NCBI GenBank assembly: GCA_016930365.1
Contig: JAFGGY010000083.1
Coordinates: 1 to 35,852, forward strand
Direction: 5' to 3'
DNA from: Prolixibacteraceae bacterium
GTDB taxonomy: Bacteria > Bacteroidota > Bacteroidia > Bacteroidales > Prolixibacteraceae
DNA: 35,852 bases
Shown here: positions 9,098 through 16,796 of the stretch, one piece after another
Layout: the number at the start of each line of letters is the position of its first letter
How positions within the stretch are numbered: the first letter of the stretch is position 1
Translations under genes and position numbers: made by a program
The notes under the pieces: model-generated
The model's database searches: none
What the model was told of the DNA's origin: nothing
Seen by the model: the letters and a program-made list of their open reading frames with translations, nothing else

Positions 9098-10019
9098 CGG
9101 TATTGTATAAAGGTGTGCTTAAATAACGTTCGCCTGTATCGCAAACTATAGTTACTATGGTTTTCCCTTTGTTTTCGGGCAGTTTTGCCAATTCCAAAGC
9201 AGCAAAAACATTCGCACCCGACGAAATTCCAGAGAAAATTCCTTCTTCGAGTGTTAAACGGCGAGCAGTATAAAAAGCATCGTCGTTGCTTACCGTAAAA
9301 ATCTCATCGATCACTTCTTTTTTCAGCACTTTTGGAATAAAACCGGCACCAATACCCTGTATTTTATGAGGCCCGGGTTCATTCCCTGAAATAACGGCTG
9401 AATCGACAGGCTCGACCACCACTGTTTTTATGCCCGGTTTCACCGAACGCAAAAATTCACTCACACCGGTTATGGTTCCTCCGGTACCGGCTCCTGCCAC
9501 AAAAACATCGATTTCACCGCCGGTATCTTCCCATATTTCGGGGCCGGTTGTTGCTTTGTGGAAAGCCGCATTGGCTTCATTTTCGAATTGCATAGGAATA
9601 AAAGCTTTGGGCTGTTCCAGAGCCAACTCGTTCGCTTTTGCAATTGAACCTTTCATTCCCTTTTCGGCTGGAGTAAGGTGCAATTCGGCACCATAAGCCT
9701 TAAGTATCGAACGCCGTTCGGTTGATACACTTTCGGGCATTACAATAATTAATTTGTAACCACGAACGGCACATAGCATGGCTAAACCAATTCCTGTATT
9801 GCCACTTGTAGGTTCGATAATGGTTGTATCCTTATCGATCAACTTTTGTTCTTCGGCAGCATTTATCATGGCCAAAGCCAATCGATCTTTTACCGAACCA
9901 CCGGGGTTCATGCTTTCGAGTTTTACATACACCTTACAGTTGGTGTCGGTTACCATTCGATTCAGTTTTACCAAAGGCGTTTTACCAATTAGCTTACTTA
10001 TATTATCTACATTGCTCAT
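9081..10019 (-). CDS. cysK: Cysteine synthase A (O-acetylserine sulfhydrylase)
   Basis: A PLP enzyme that joins O-acetylserine and sulfide to make L-cysteine. The 312 residues are typical. Seen: PLP lysine Lys44 in NPGGSVKDR, the substrate loop TSGNTG at 71-76, the glycine-rich phosphate loop GAGTGGTITG near 177-186, and SSGAN near the end. It precedes the serine acetyltransferase gene with a 17-base overlap, so the two-step serine-to-cysteine route is one transcription unit. Between the ATG and the next gene upstream lies a 256-base leader holding a cysteine-codon-rich small ORF, which suggests cysteine-responsive control (see separate entry). Confidence 0.95.
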   Translation of the reverse strand: MSNVDNISKLIGKTPLVKLNRMVTDTNCKVYVKLESMNPGGSVKDRLALAMINAAEEQKLIDKDTTIIEPTSGNTGIGLAMLCAVRGYKLIIVMPESVSTERRSILKAYGAELHLTPAEKGMKGSIAKANELALEQPKAFIPMQFENEANAAFHKATTGPEIWEDTGGEIDVFVAGAGTGGTITGVSEFLRSVKPGIKTVVVEPVDSAVISGNEPGPHKIQGIGAGFIPKVLKKEVIDEIFTVSNDDAFYTARRLTLEEGIFSGISSGANVFAALELAKLPENKGKTIVTIVCDTGERYLSTPLYNTDVNNQ

Positions 10020-10092
10020 AATATCAACGTATTATAAAATTATAAAATTAAAAAAAAGGATGATTAAAAATAGAAAAATTGAAAAGAAACGG

Positions 10093-10167
10093 CTATTTAC
10101 AGCAACAGCAAGAACAACAACAACAGTTGCTGTAAAAAATGCGGATATGAAGGTTGTGTTTCTCCAT
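10093..10167 (-). CDS. Candidate cysteine-rich leader peptide of the cysK operon (24 aa)
   Basis: The ORF runs from ATG at 10167 to TAG at 10093. It encodes a basic/aromatic first half (MEKHNLHIRIFYSN) and then four Cys, one Ser, four Cys and a final Lys. The eight Cys codons are six TGT and two TGC. It lies 73 bases before the cysK ATG on the same strand. Clustered codons for the pathway product in front of the pathway's gene are the hallmark of ribosome-mediated attenuation, and Cys-rich upstream ORFs of this kind are known in mycobacteria and some proteobacteria. I know of no described case in Bacteroidota, but I could not search. Translation itself is inferred. Confidence 0.7.
   Translation of the reverse strand: MEKHNLHIRIFYSNCCCCSCCCCK
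10096..10136 (-). promoter_or_regulatory. Hairpin embedded in the cysteine-codon run
   Basis: An 11-bp perfect inverted repeat: 10096-10106 pairs with 10126-10136 (arms TTTACAGCAAC and GTTGCTGTAAA on the plus strand) across a 19-base loop. On the minus-strand RNA the first arm covers codons Phe-Tyr-Ser-Asn just before the Cys run. The second arm covers the last Cys codons and Lys. A ribosome moving through or stalled on the Cys codons must open this stem. The RNA after it is U-rich, including eight Us at about 10051-10058. Which structure is the off state is not clear from the sequence. Confidence 0.55.
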
Positions 10168-10275
10168 TTGATTTAAATATGCTTGTAATGTTCCTAAATA
10201 TTTTCATTAAAAACAAGCAAATGATTTTTTAGTTTACGCTTAGCGGCATTTTTTTTAAAATAAATTAACCTTGGC

Positions 10276-11214
10276 TTATTTCGTACACAAACGGGCAAAA
10301 GCATTATCATACTCGCTTAGTAAACGGTTGAAAATAGTCTGCACAGAATCAATACGATGAATAAGTGAAGCACACTGACCGATTTCCAATTCCCCTTCGG
10401 ATAGATTTCCTTCGAACATTCCCATTTTAGCACGCCCTTTTCCCAACAATGCTTTTAACTCATGAATACCAGCTCCTCGTTTCTCCGCCTCTTCAATCTG
10501 TTGGTAAAACTCATTTTTAATCAACCGAACTGGTGCCAATTGTTTCAACATAAGCTTCGTATCTCCCTCGTTGGTTTCGAGTATTCGTTGCTTAAAAGCA
10601 GGGTGTGCCGACGACTCGGCAGAAGCAGCAAACAAGGAACCAATTTGCACCCCATCGGCACCCAACACACGGGCTGCCAACATTTGCTCGCCGGTAGCTA
10701 TACCGCCGGCTGCAAGTAAGGGTAGCGAAGTAGCTTTCCGAACCGAGGGTATTAGGTTCATGGTAGTTGTTTCTTCGCGCCCCTCGTGGCCTCCGGCTTC
10801 AAAACCTTCGGCTACAATAGCGTCAACTCCGGCATCTTCCGATTTTTGGGCAAACACAGCACTTGATACAACGTGAGCTACGATTATGCCCTGGTCGTGC
10901 AAAAACGAAGTCCATTTTTTTGGACTTCCGGCTGATGTAAACACAATTTTTACCCCTTCGGAAATAATTATCTCCATTATTTTTTCAGGTTCGGGGTACA
11001 ATAAAGGTACGTTAACACCAAAAGGCTTCGCGCTAGCTTTTTTGGTTTTCTGAATATGCTCTCTTAGCGTTTCGGGATGCATCGAACCTGCGCCTATCAA
11101 GCCTAAACCACCTGCATTGCTAACAGCTGCTGCCAAACGCCAGCCACTACACCAAACCATACCGCCGGATACAACCGGATACTGTATGTTGAATAATTTT
11201 TGTATTCGTTCCAT
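10276..11214 (-). CDS. Nitronate monooxygenase / FabK-like FMN flavoprotein
   Basis: A TIM-barrel FMN protein of the 2-nitropropane dioxygenase superfamily, 312 residues. Seen: the start QYPVVSGGMVW, SNAGGLGLIGAG at about 33-44, FGVNVPLL at about 65-72, then AEGFEAGGHEGREETTTMNL and LLAAGGIATGEQM, which form the flavin phosphate site, and ADGVQIGSLF. The family holds nitronate monooxygenases and the enoyl-ACP reductase FabK. AGGHEGREETTTM-type loops occur in both, so the substrate cannot be set. The gene lies upstream of the cysK leader on the same strand with no clear terminator between, so some read-through is possible. Confidence 0.75.
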   Translation of the reverse strand: MERIQKLFNIQYPVVSGGMVWCSGWRLAAAVSNAGGLGLIGAGSMHPETLREHIQKTKKASAKPFGVNVPLLYPEPEKIMEIIISEGVKIVFTSAGSPKKWTSFLHDQGIIVAHVVSSAVFAQKSEDAGVDAIVAEGFEAGGHEGREETTTMNLIPSVRKATSLPLLAAGGIATGEQMLAARVLGADGVQIGSLFAASAESSAHPAFKQRILETNEGDTKLMLKQLAPVRLIKNEFYQQIEEAEKRGAGIHELKALLGKGRAKMGMFEGNLSEGELEIGQCASLIHRIDSVQTIFNRLLSEYDNAFARLCTK

Positions 11215-11240
11215 AATTCAATAGTACAATTCAATAGTAC
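11215..11240. repeat. Tandem 13-bp direct repeat
   Basis: AATTCAATAGTAC occurs twice back to back (11215-11227 and 11228-11240), starting one base before the start codon of the nitronate monooxygenase-like gene on its upstream side. It could be a slippage duplication in the leader or a paired protein-binding site. Confidence 0.8.
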
Positions 11241-11325
11241 GTTAGATTTTAGTACCCCAGCCGCTTTGCTACATATTCAAAAAACTAACGCTGGTGAGTT
11301 AGATAAAAGACATGAGACTTTAGAT

Positions 11326-11333
11326 TATATTTG
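11326..11333 (+). promoter_or_regulatory. Orphan TAnnTTTG element in a 276-bp gap
   Basis: TATATTTG on the plus strand fits the Bacteroidota -7 box, but no convincing plus-strand gene follows before convergent pgm. It may be chance in AT-rich DNA or the start of a small or antisense RNA. The rest of 11241-11439 shows no supported gene. Confidence 0.25.
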
Positions 11334-11439
11334 TAACAATTTAAATTTAAGCCATTTACACAATCAAGCCTGCTATATACAAACAATTCATTGTCTGCGA
11401 CTTAAAAAAAAGAGCAACAAACAATTGGTAATTAGAAGT

Positions 11440-11471
11440 AAAAAAAAATCCTGCCCAAAACGAAGCAGGAT
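11440..11471 (-). terminator. Intrinsic terminator of the nucleotide-sugar operon
   Basis: A 7-bp stem, ATCCTGC (11448-11454) with GCAGGAT (11465-11471), around a 10-base loop. On the minus strand it is followed by nine Ts (plus-strand As 11440-11448). It lies about 20 bases after the phosphoglucomutase stop. Confidence 0.85.
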
Positions 11472-11490
11472 ATTTATGTTCTAAGTACTT

Positions 11491-13233
11491 CTATTTTACA
11501 AGTTCGTCCATAATGGTATTCACCTTATCCTCAGTCCGTTTGTTGACTTCATCAAATTCATCAATCGTTTTTAACTGATCTTTGACTTCGATATAAAACT
11601 TAATTTTGGGTTCGGTACCCGAGGGGCGTACAGAAATTTTTGTACCATCCTGGGTGAAAAACTGAAGCACATTGGATGAAACCTTCTGATTGATTTTATC
11701 TTCTTCACCAGTAATTCGGTTTTTAGCAATAAGTGTACTGTAATCCTTCACCACTTCAAGTTTAGAACCACCAAGGCTTTCGGGTGGATTTGACCTGAAA
11801 TTTTTCATCATGGTTTGAATCTCAACAGCACCTTGTTGGCCTTCGCGAACGATGTACTTCATTTTTTCTTTCGAAAAACCATACTCAAGATAAATGGCTT
11901 TCAATAAATCGTATAACGATTTGCCCTGATCTTTAGCCCATGCTGCAATTTCGGCCATTAACACGCACGACGAAACGGCATCTTTATCGCGCACAAAATC
12001 GGCAGGCATAAAACCAAAGCTCTCTTCGCCGCCACCAATATATTTTTTTTCGGGTTCGTTATCGCGAATCACTTCGGCAATAAACTTAAACCCGGTATAA
12101 CAATCAAAGTATTCTATATTATTTTTACGGGCAATTTCGGCAATTAATTCAGAGGTAACAATAGTTTTTACCACAAACTCGTTGCCTCTAATTTTACCCA
12201 TGGCTTTATATTGCGTAATGATATAATACAGAAACAACAAAGCAGTTTGGTTGCCATTTACAATAAACCATTCGCCCTTATCATTTTTGGTACAAACGCC
12301 AATACGATCGGCATCGGGGTCGTTAGCCATTACAATGTCGGCATCGGTTTGGCGAGCTTTATCCATAGCCATTTCCATGGCAGCAGGTTCTTCAGGATTG
12401 GGAGAAACCACGGTTGGAAAGTCGCCACTAACTACATCCTGTTCGGGTACGTGAATTACATTTTTGAATCCGGCGGCATCGAGTGCTGTGGGAACAATTT
12501 TTACGCCCGTACCATGAATAGGGGTGAATACAATTTTAAGGTCGCTATGCCTCTTAATAACATCGGGATTAATAACCACCGAGGTCGTTTTTTCGATAAA
12601 TCTACGGTCAAAATCTTCTCCTAAAGTAGTGATATCGTTACTGTTACCATCCCATTTAATGGCATCGACCGTTACCTTTTTAACTTCTTCAACAATAAGC
12701 TTATCGTGAGGAGCAACAATTTGCGAACCATCGTTCCAATATGCTTTGTAGCCATTGTATTCTTTGGGGTTATGCGAAGCGGTTAAAATAATTCCGCTCT
12801 GGCATCCAAGTTCACGAATGGCAAACGACAATTCAGGAGTAGGCCTCAAATCTTCGAAAAGAAACACTTTAATTCCATTGGCGGTAAAAATCTGCGCCGA
12901 AGCTTCGGCAAATTTACGGCTGTTGTTGCGGCAATCGTGACCGATAGCAACTTTTATTTCATCGAGGCTTGAAAATTCATTATTCAGATAATTACACAAA
13001 CCCTGAGTGGCTGCTCCTACGGTATAAATATTCATTCGGTTTGTTCCGGCTCCCATAATTCCTCGCAGGCCACCGGTTCCAAACTCCAAATCTTTGTAAA
13101 ACGAATTTATTAGGTTCGACGAGTTGTTGTCGTCAAGCATTTGTTGCACTTCACTTCTTGTTTCCTCGTCAAACACATCACTAAGCCAGTATTTAGCCCT
13201 GGCTTTGACATTATCCATCAGTGCTTTATCCAT
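11491..13233 (-). CDS. Phosphoglucomutase/phosphomannomutase (alpha-D-phosphohexomutase)
   Basis: Interconverts hexose 1- and 6-phosphates, supplying glucose-1-phosphate to the rfbA enzyme encoded upstream in the same operon. The 580 residues fit the long bacterial phospho-sugar mutase type. Seen: catalytic phosphoserine Ser153 in TASHNPKEYNGYK, the magnesium loop NDPDADRIG with Asp305/307/309, the sugar-specificity loop GGGEESFGF near 397-405, and the phosphate-binding RPSGTEPKIKFY near the C-terminus. It is the last gene of the run, 6 bases after rfbD, with a terminator behind it. The choice between glucose and mannose phosphate cannot be made from motifs alone. Confidence 0.9.
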   Translation of the reverse strand: MDKALMDNVKARAKYWLSDVFDEETRSEVQQMLDDNNSSNLINSFYKDLEFGTGGLRGIMGAGTNRMNIYTVGAATQGLCNYLNNEFSSLDEIKVAIGHDCRNNSRKFAEASAQIFTANGIKVFLFEDLRPTPELSFAIRELGCQSGIILTASHNPKEYNGYKAYWNDGSQIVAPHDKLIVEEVKKVTVDAIKWDGNSNDITTLGEDFDRRFIEKTTSVVINPDVIKRHSDLKIVFTPIHGTGVKIVPTALDAAGFKNVIHVPEQDVVSGDFPTVVSPNPEEPAAMEMAMDKARQTDADIVMANDPDADRIGVCTKNDKGEWFIVNGNQTALLFLYYIITQYKAMGKIRGNEFVVKTIVTSELIAEIARKNNIEYFDCYTGFKFIAEVIRDNEPEKKYIGGGEESFGFMPADFVRDKDAVSSCVLMAEIAAWAKDQGKSLYDLLKAIYLEYGFSKEKMKYIVREGQQGAVEIQTMMKNFRSNPPESLGGSKLEVVKDYSTLIAKNRITGEEDKINQKVSSNVLQFFTQDGTKISVRPSGTEPKIKFYIEVKDQLKTIDEFDEVNKRTEDKVNTIMDELVK

Positions 13234-13239
13234 TTTGTT

Positions 13240-14112
13240 TTATTGAAGTTGACCAATACATTCTTTTAGACTATCTCGCCAGTTTGGTATTCCAATCCCA
13301 AACGACGAACGTACTTTAGTGGTATCTAACACCGAAAAGACGGGTCTTTTTGCTTTTGTTGGGTACTTATCGGTTGAAATCGGTCGAACTTCACAATCAA
13401 CTTTGGCAAGTTTAAAAATTTCCTGGGTAAACTCAGCCCACGAACAACTTCCCTGGTTAGCATAATGATAAATACCCGGTAAATAAGCCTGTGGATTTAA
13501 AATAGATTTGATAATAATATCGATAATTGAATTGGCTAAATCGCGGGCGTATGTTGGAGAACCAACCTGGTCGTCAACCACTTCAACAAAAGCATTTTCT
13601 TTACCTTTACTAATAATGTTACGCATGAAGTTGCTACCGTATTCCGAGTAGAGCCACGAGGTACGCAATATCACATAGTCGTCGAAAACAGTTTGAATTT
13701 TCTCTTCACCTTCGAGCTTTGAGCTGCCATATACCGAAATCGGATTTGGAGTATCTTCTTCGGTGTAGGGTTCTGTTTTGGTTCCATCAAAAACATAATC
13801 GGTTGATACGTGAATCAGGAAAGCACTTTGCATAGCACAGGCCGCTGCTAAAACCTGGGGAGCCAGGGCATTAACCTTACGTGCATTCTTTACATCCTCT
13901 TCGGCTTTCTCTACGTCGGTATATGCTGCGCAATTGACAACAATTGCCGGTTTACTCGCTTCCATGAATACCGAAACCGCATCGGGGTTTGTGATATCCA
14001 ACATATCTACATCTGTAAAAATAAATTCCAGTCCCGGAAATGTTTTACATAGCCGGCGAAGTTCGTTTCCTAACTGACCATTCGCTCCTGTTACTAGTAT
14101 CTTACTGTTCAT
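13240..14112 (-). CDS. rfbD: dTDP-4-dehydrorhamnose reductase
   Basis: The last step of dTDP-L-rhamnose synthesis: NAD(P)H reduction of dTDP-4-keto-rhamnose. It is a short-chain dehydrogenase of 290 residues. Seen: GANGQLG at 9-15 for the dinucleotide, the STDYVFDG strand near 103-110, and the catalytic pair Tyr128/Lys132 in SVYGSSKLEGE. Its start overlaps the end of rfbC by 11 bases and it is followed after 6 bases by the phosphohexomutase, so it is in a tight operon. Confidence 0.93.
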   Translation of the reverse strand: MNSKILVTGANGQLGNELRRLCKTFPGLEFIFTDVDMLDITNPDAVSVFMEASKPAIVVNCAAYTDVEKAEEDVKNARKVNALAPQVLAAACAMQSAFLIHVSTDYVFDGTKTEPYTEEDTPNPISVYGSSKLEGEEKIQTVFDDYVILRTSWLYSEYGSNFMRNIISKGKENAFVEVVDDQVGSPTYARDLANSIIDIIIKSILNPQAYLPGIYHYANQGSCSWAEFTQEIFKLAKVDCEVRPISTDKYPTKAKRPVFSVLDTTKVRSSFGIGIPNWRDSLKECIGQLQ

Positions 14113-14668
14113 CGTATTGTATAAAATTATGTTCGCTTTTACTAAAACTTGGCAACATTCTGTCTTTATCCGACAAAACTATATCCTTATTTTTCAATTT
14201 CCAATCAATATTTAATTGCGAGTCATTATAAATAATACCTCGTTCCGATTCTTTGTGGTAATAATTATCGCATTTATAGCTAAAAACTGCCATTTCGCTT
14301 AAAACTGAAAAACCATGCGCAAAACCGCGTGGAATTAACAATTGATATTTATTTTCATCACTTAATTCAATCCCAAACCATTTACCATAGGTGGGTGAAT
14401 TTCTTCTTAAATCGACAGCTACGTCATAAACAAGCCCTTGCAAAACCCGCACTAACTTAGCCTGTGCATTTGAACCATTCTGAAAATGAAGCCCCCGAAC
14501 AACGCCAAATTGCGACTTCGATTCATTATCCTGAACAAAATTGTAATTTAATCCGTTTTCTGCAAATTTTTTTTGATTAAAAGCCTCAAAAAAGTATCCG
14601 CGATCGTCGGCAAATACATCAGGTTTTAGAACAATTAAATCGTTAATGCTTGTTTTTTCAATATTCAT
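14102..14668 (-). CDS. rfbC: dTDP-4-dehydrorhamnose 3,5-epimerase
   Basis: Epimerises C3 and C5 of dTDP-4-keto-6-deoxyglucose. It is a cupin-fold protein of 188 residues, the normal length. Seen: RGLHFQ with catalytic His61, the strand VYDVAVDLRRNSPTYGKW, IPRGFAHGF near 112-120, and the acid Tyr131 in FSYKCDNYY. It overlaps rfbD by 11 bases and lies 63 bases after rfbA. That gap is AT-rich and shows no clear promoter or terminator. Confidence 0.94.
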   Translation of the reverse strand: MNIEKTSINDLIVLKPDVFADDRGYFFEAFNQKKFAENGLNYNFVQDNESKSQFGVVRGLHFQNGSNAQAKLVRVLQGLVYDVAVDLRRNSPTYGKWFGIELSDENKYQLLIPRGFAHGFSVLSEMAVFSYKCDNYYHKESERGIIYNDSQLNIDWKLKNKDIVLSDKDRMLPSFSKSEHNFIQYDEQ

Positions 14669-14731
14669 GTAAAATTATAATAAGTTTCGGTTTTACAATA
14701 TTATGCAAATAAAATCAAAATAATCACAATC

Positions 14732-15610
14732 TTAAAAGCTCTCTTTTTCTTTTATTAAATTTTTCAGGTATTGTCCGTACTGGTTTTTTTCGAGTGGCTT
14801 AATCAGTTCGAGCATTTGTTGTTTGTTTATCCAGCCTTTTCGATAGGCTATTTCCTCAATACAGGCTACTTTTAAGCCCTGTCGTTGTTCAATAATAGCA
14901 ATAAAATCCGAAGCCTGCATTAAACTTTCATGGGTGCCGGTGTCGAGCCATGCCATGCCACGCCCCATTAGTTTTACACTTAAACCTTGCTCGTTGAGGT
15001 ACAATTTATTCAAATCGGTAATTTCAAGCTCTCCCCTGTGCGATGGTTTCAGACTTTTAGCCTTTTGCACTACCGTATTGTCGTAGAAATATAAACCGGT
15101 TACCGCGTAATTCGATTTGGGTTTTAGCGGTTTTTCTTCAATGCTAAGCACATCGCCTTTATCATCGAATTCGACCACACCATAGCGCTCAGGATCCTGT
15201 ACATAATAACCAAATACTACAGCGCCATTTTTCAAACGAGCCGATTCTTCGAGTAAGCCCGAAAAACCATAACCATAAAATATATTGTCTCCTAAAACCA
15301 GGCAAACTTCATCATCGCCAATAAAATCTTCACCAATAATAAAAGCCTGTGCCAATCCATCGGGGCTTGGCTGTTCGGCATATTCTACCGATATACCCAA
15401 CTGCGAACCATCGCCGAAAAGATTCTTAAACAGCCCGATATCGTGTGGAGTTGAAATAATTAACACTTCGCGTATTCCTGAAAGCATTAAAACCGACAAG
15501 GGGTAATATATCATCGGCTTATCGTAAACCGGAATAATTTGCTTTGAAATACTTTTAGTTATCGGATAAAGCCGGGTACCAGAGCCTCCGGCTAATATGA
15601 TTCCTTTCAT
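14732..15610 (-). CDS. rfbA: Glucose-1-phosphate thymidylyltransferase
   Basis: Makes dTDP-glucose from dTTP and glucose-1-phosphate, the entry step to dTDP-rhamnose and related sugars. It has 292 residues. The nucleotidyltransferase signature [11 protein letters not shown] is at residues 6-16, followed by [16 protein letters not shown] at about 23-38. Also seen are the metal Asp in [10 protein letters not shown] and the C-terminal allosteric part with [11 protein letters not shown]. It sits between the UDP-glucuronate decarboxylase gene (28 bases upstream) and rfbC. Confidence 0.95.
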   Translation of the reverse strand: MKGIILAGGSGTRLYPITKSISKQIIPVYDKPMIYYPLSVLMLSGIREVLIISTPHDIGLFKNLFGDGSQLGISVEYAEQPSPDGLAQAFIIGEDFIGDDEVCLVLGDNIFYGYGFSGLLEESARLKNGAVVFGYYVQDPERYGVVEFDDKGDVLSIEEKPLKPKSNYAVTGLYFYDNTVVQKAKSLKPSHRGELEITDLNKLYLNEQGLSVKLMGRGMAWLDTGTHESLMQASDFIAIIEQRQGLKVACIEEIAYRKGWINKQQMLELIKPLEKNQYGQYLKNLIKEKESF

Positions 15611-15638
15611 ATTGTATTGTTTTTCAATTCATTAATTA

Positions 15639-16601
15639 CTAATTCGCCTCAAAAATATATTCAGAGGGATCTATTTTTGTTCTATAATATTGTATCGTTT
15701 CATTCAGGCCTTCGTCAAGTGAAATGAGCGCATTCCATCCGAGCATTTTTTGAGCCAGCCGAATATCAGGTTTGCGTTGAACCGGATCATCTTCGGGTAA
15801 ATCTTCATTAACAATTGTTGAGCGAGAATGAGTTAAGGCAATAATTTTTTCAGCCAGTTCGCGAACTGTAAATTCTTGTGTGTTTCCTAAATTAATCGGC
15901 CCTACACATAAATCATCGGTATTCATCAGTTTAACAAGTCCATCAATCAAGTCGCTTACATACTGAAAACAACGCGTTTGAGTTCCATCACCATAAACCG
16001 TTAAAGGTTGATTACGCAAAGCCTGAATGATAAAATTTGAAACCACCCTCCCATCGTTAAGCCTCATTTTAGGCCCGTAGGTATTAAATATGCGGGCAAT
16101 TTTAATTTTCACCTTATTTTGATGATAATAACTCATAAACAACGATTCGGCACAACGTTTTCCTTCGTCGTAGCTCGAACGGCTGCCCAATGGATTAACA
16201 TTTCCCCAATAGGTTTCGGGCTGAGGATGCACTTTGGGGTTTCCATACACCTCGCTGGTTGAAGCCTGCAAAATTTTAGCACCGGTACGTTTAGCCAGTC
16301 CTAACATATTAATTGCACCCATTACCGACGTTTTGATGGTTTTTATAGGGTTAACCTGGTAATGCACAGGCGAAGCAGGGCAAGCAAGATTGTAAATTTC
16401 ATCTACTTCGGCATAAAAAGGCATAATTACATCGTGCCGTACAAGTTCAAAATATTTATTGTCAATTAAATGTTCGACATTTTTTTTTGAACCGGTCAGA
16501 AAATTATCCAGACAAATAACATCATTTCCATCATTTAATAAACGTTCGCATAAATGCGATCCGATAAATCCGGCACCCCCGGTAACAAGTATTCTTTTCA
16601 C
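15639..16601 (-). CDS. uxs: UDP-glucuronate decarboxylase (UDP-xylose synthase)
   Basis: Predicted to convert UDP-glucuronate to UDP-xylose with bound NAD+. It is an extended short-chain dehydrogenase of 320 residues. Seen: [10 protein letters not shown] at 7-16, the [11 protein letters not shown] segment (about 72-82) characteristic of the Uxs/ArnA-type decarboxylases, TSEVYG with Glu117, and catalytic Tyr144/Lys148 in [11 protein letters not shown]. The motif set points to Uxs rather than to RmlB, the dTDP-glucose dehydratase that would normally accompany rfbACD. The start codon is GTG at 16601. It is the first gene of the operon, and only a one-mismatch -7 box (TATCTTTC, minus strand 16649-16656) is seen upstream. 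Confidence 0.88.
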   Translation of the reverse strand: MKRILVTGGAGFIGSHLCERLLNDGNDVICLDNFLTGSKKNVEHLIDNKYFELVRHDVIMPFYAEVDEIYNLACPASPVHYQVNPIKTIKTSVMGAINMLGLAKRTGAKILQASTSEVYGNPKVHPQPETYWGNVNPLGSRSSYDEGKRCAESLFMSYYHQNKVKIKIARIFNTYGPKMRLNDGRVVSNFIIQALRNQPLTVYGDGTQTRCFQYVSDLIDGLVKLMNTDDLCVGPINLGNTQEFTVRELAEKIIALTHSRSTIVNEDLPEDDPVQRKPDIRLAQKMLGWNALISLDEGLNETIQYYRTKIDPSEYIFEAN

Positions 16602-16711
16602 AGTTAATTCAACTAAATCAGATTCAATATAAGCATTTATAAACCTCCGAAAGATACGATTTATTAGCTGATAAAAAAATTGGTGTAAAAATTCAAAAAA
16701 AGCCAGAACCT

Positions 16712-16742
16712 TTTGATTATTAACAATTAAATTATACTTTTG
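16712..16742 (+). promoter_or_regulatory. Bacteroidota-type promoter for rpsA
   Basis: TTTG at 16712-16715, exactly 19 bases, then TACTTTTG at 16735-16742: a full match to the Bacteroidota housekeeping promoter. The predicted 5' leader to the ATG at 16797 is about 45-50 bases, AT-rich and without a Shine-Dalgarno sequence. Confidence 0.75.
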
Positions 16743-16796
16743 CCGCGCATTTAGAAAACAATATAAAGTCTAACACATTAAATTAAAAAGAATTAG

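Noticed and set aside
10231-10258. CGCTTAGCG followed by eight Ts on the plus strand, terminator-like
   Set aside because: The stem is only 4 bp and no plus-strand gene ends there.
11200-11484. Plus-strand ORF of 94 codons in the gap before pgm
   Set aside because: It begins inside the flavoprotein gene on the other strand, its composition is low-complexity Lys/Ser-rich, and it runs through the pgm terminator, so it looks spurious.
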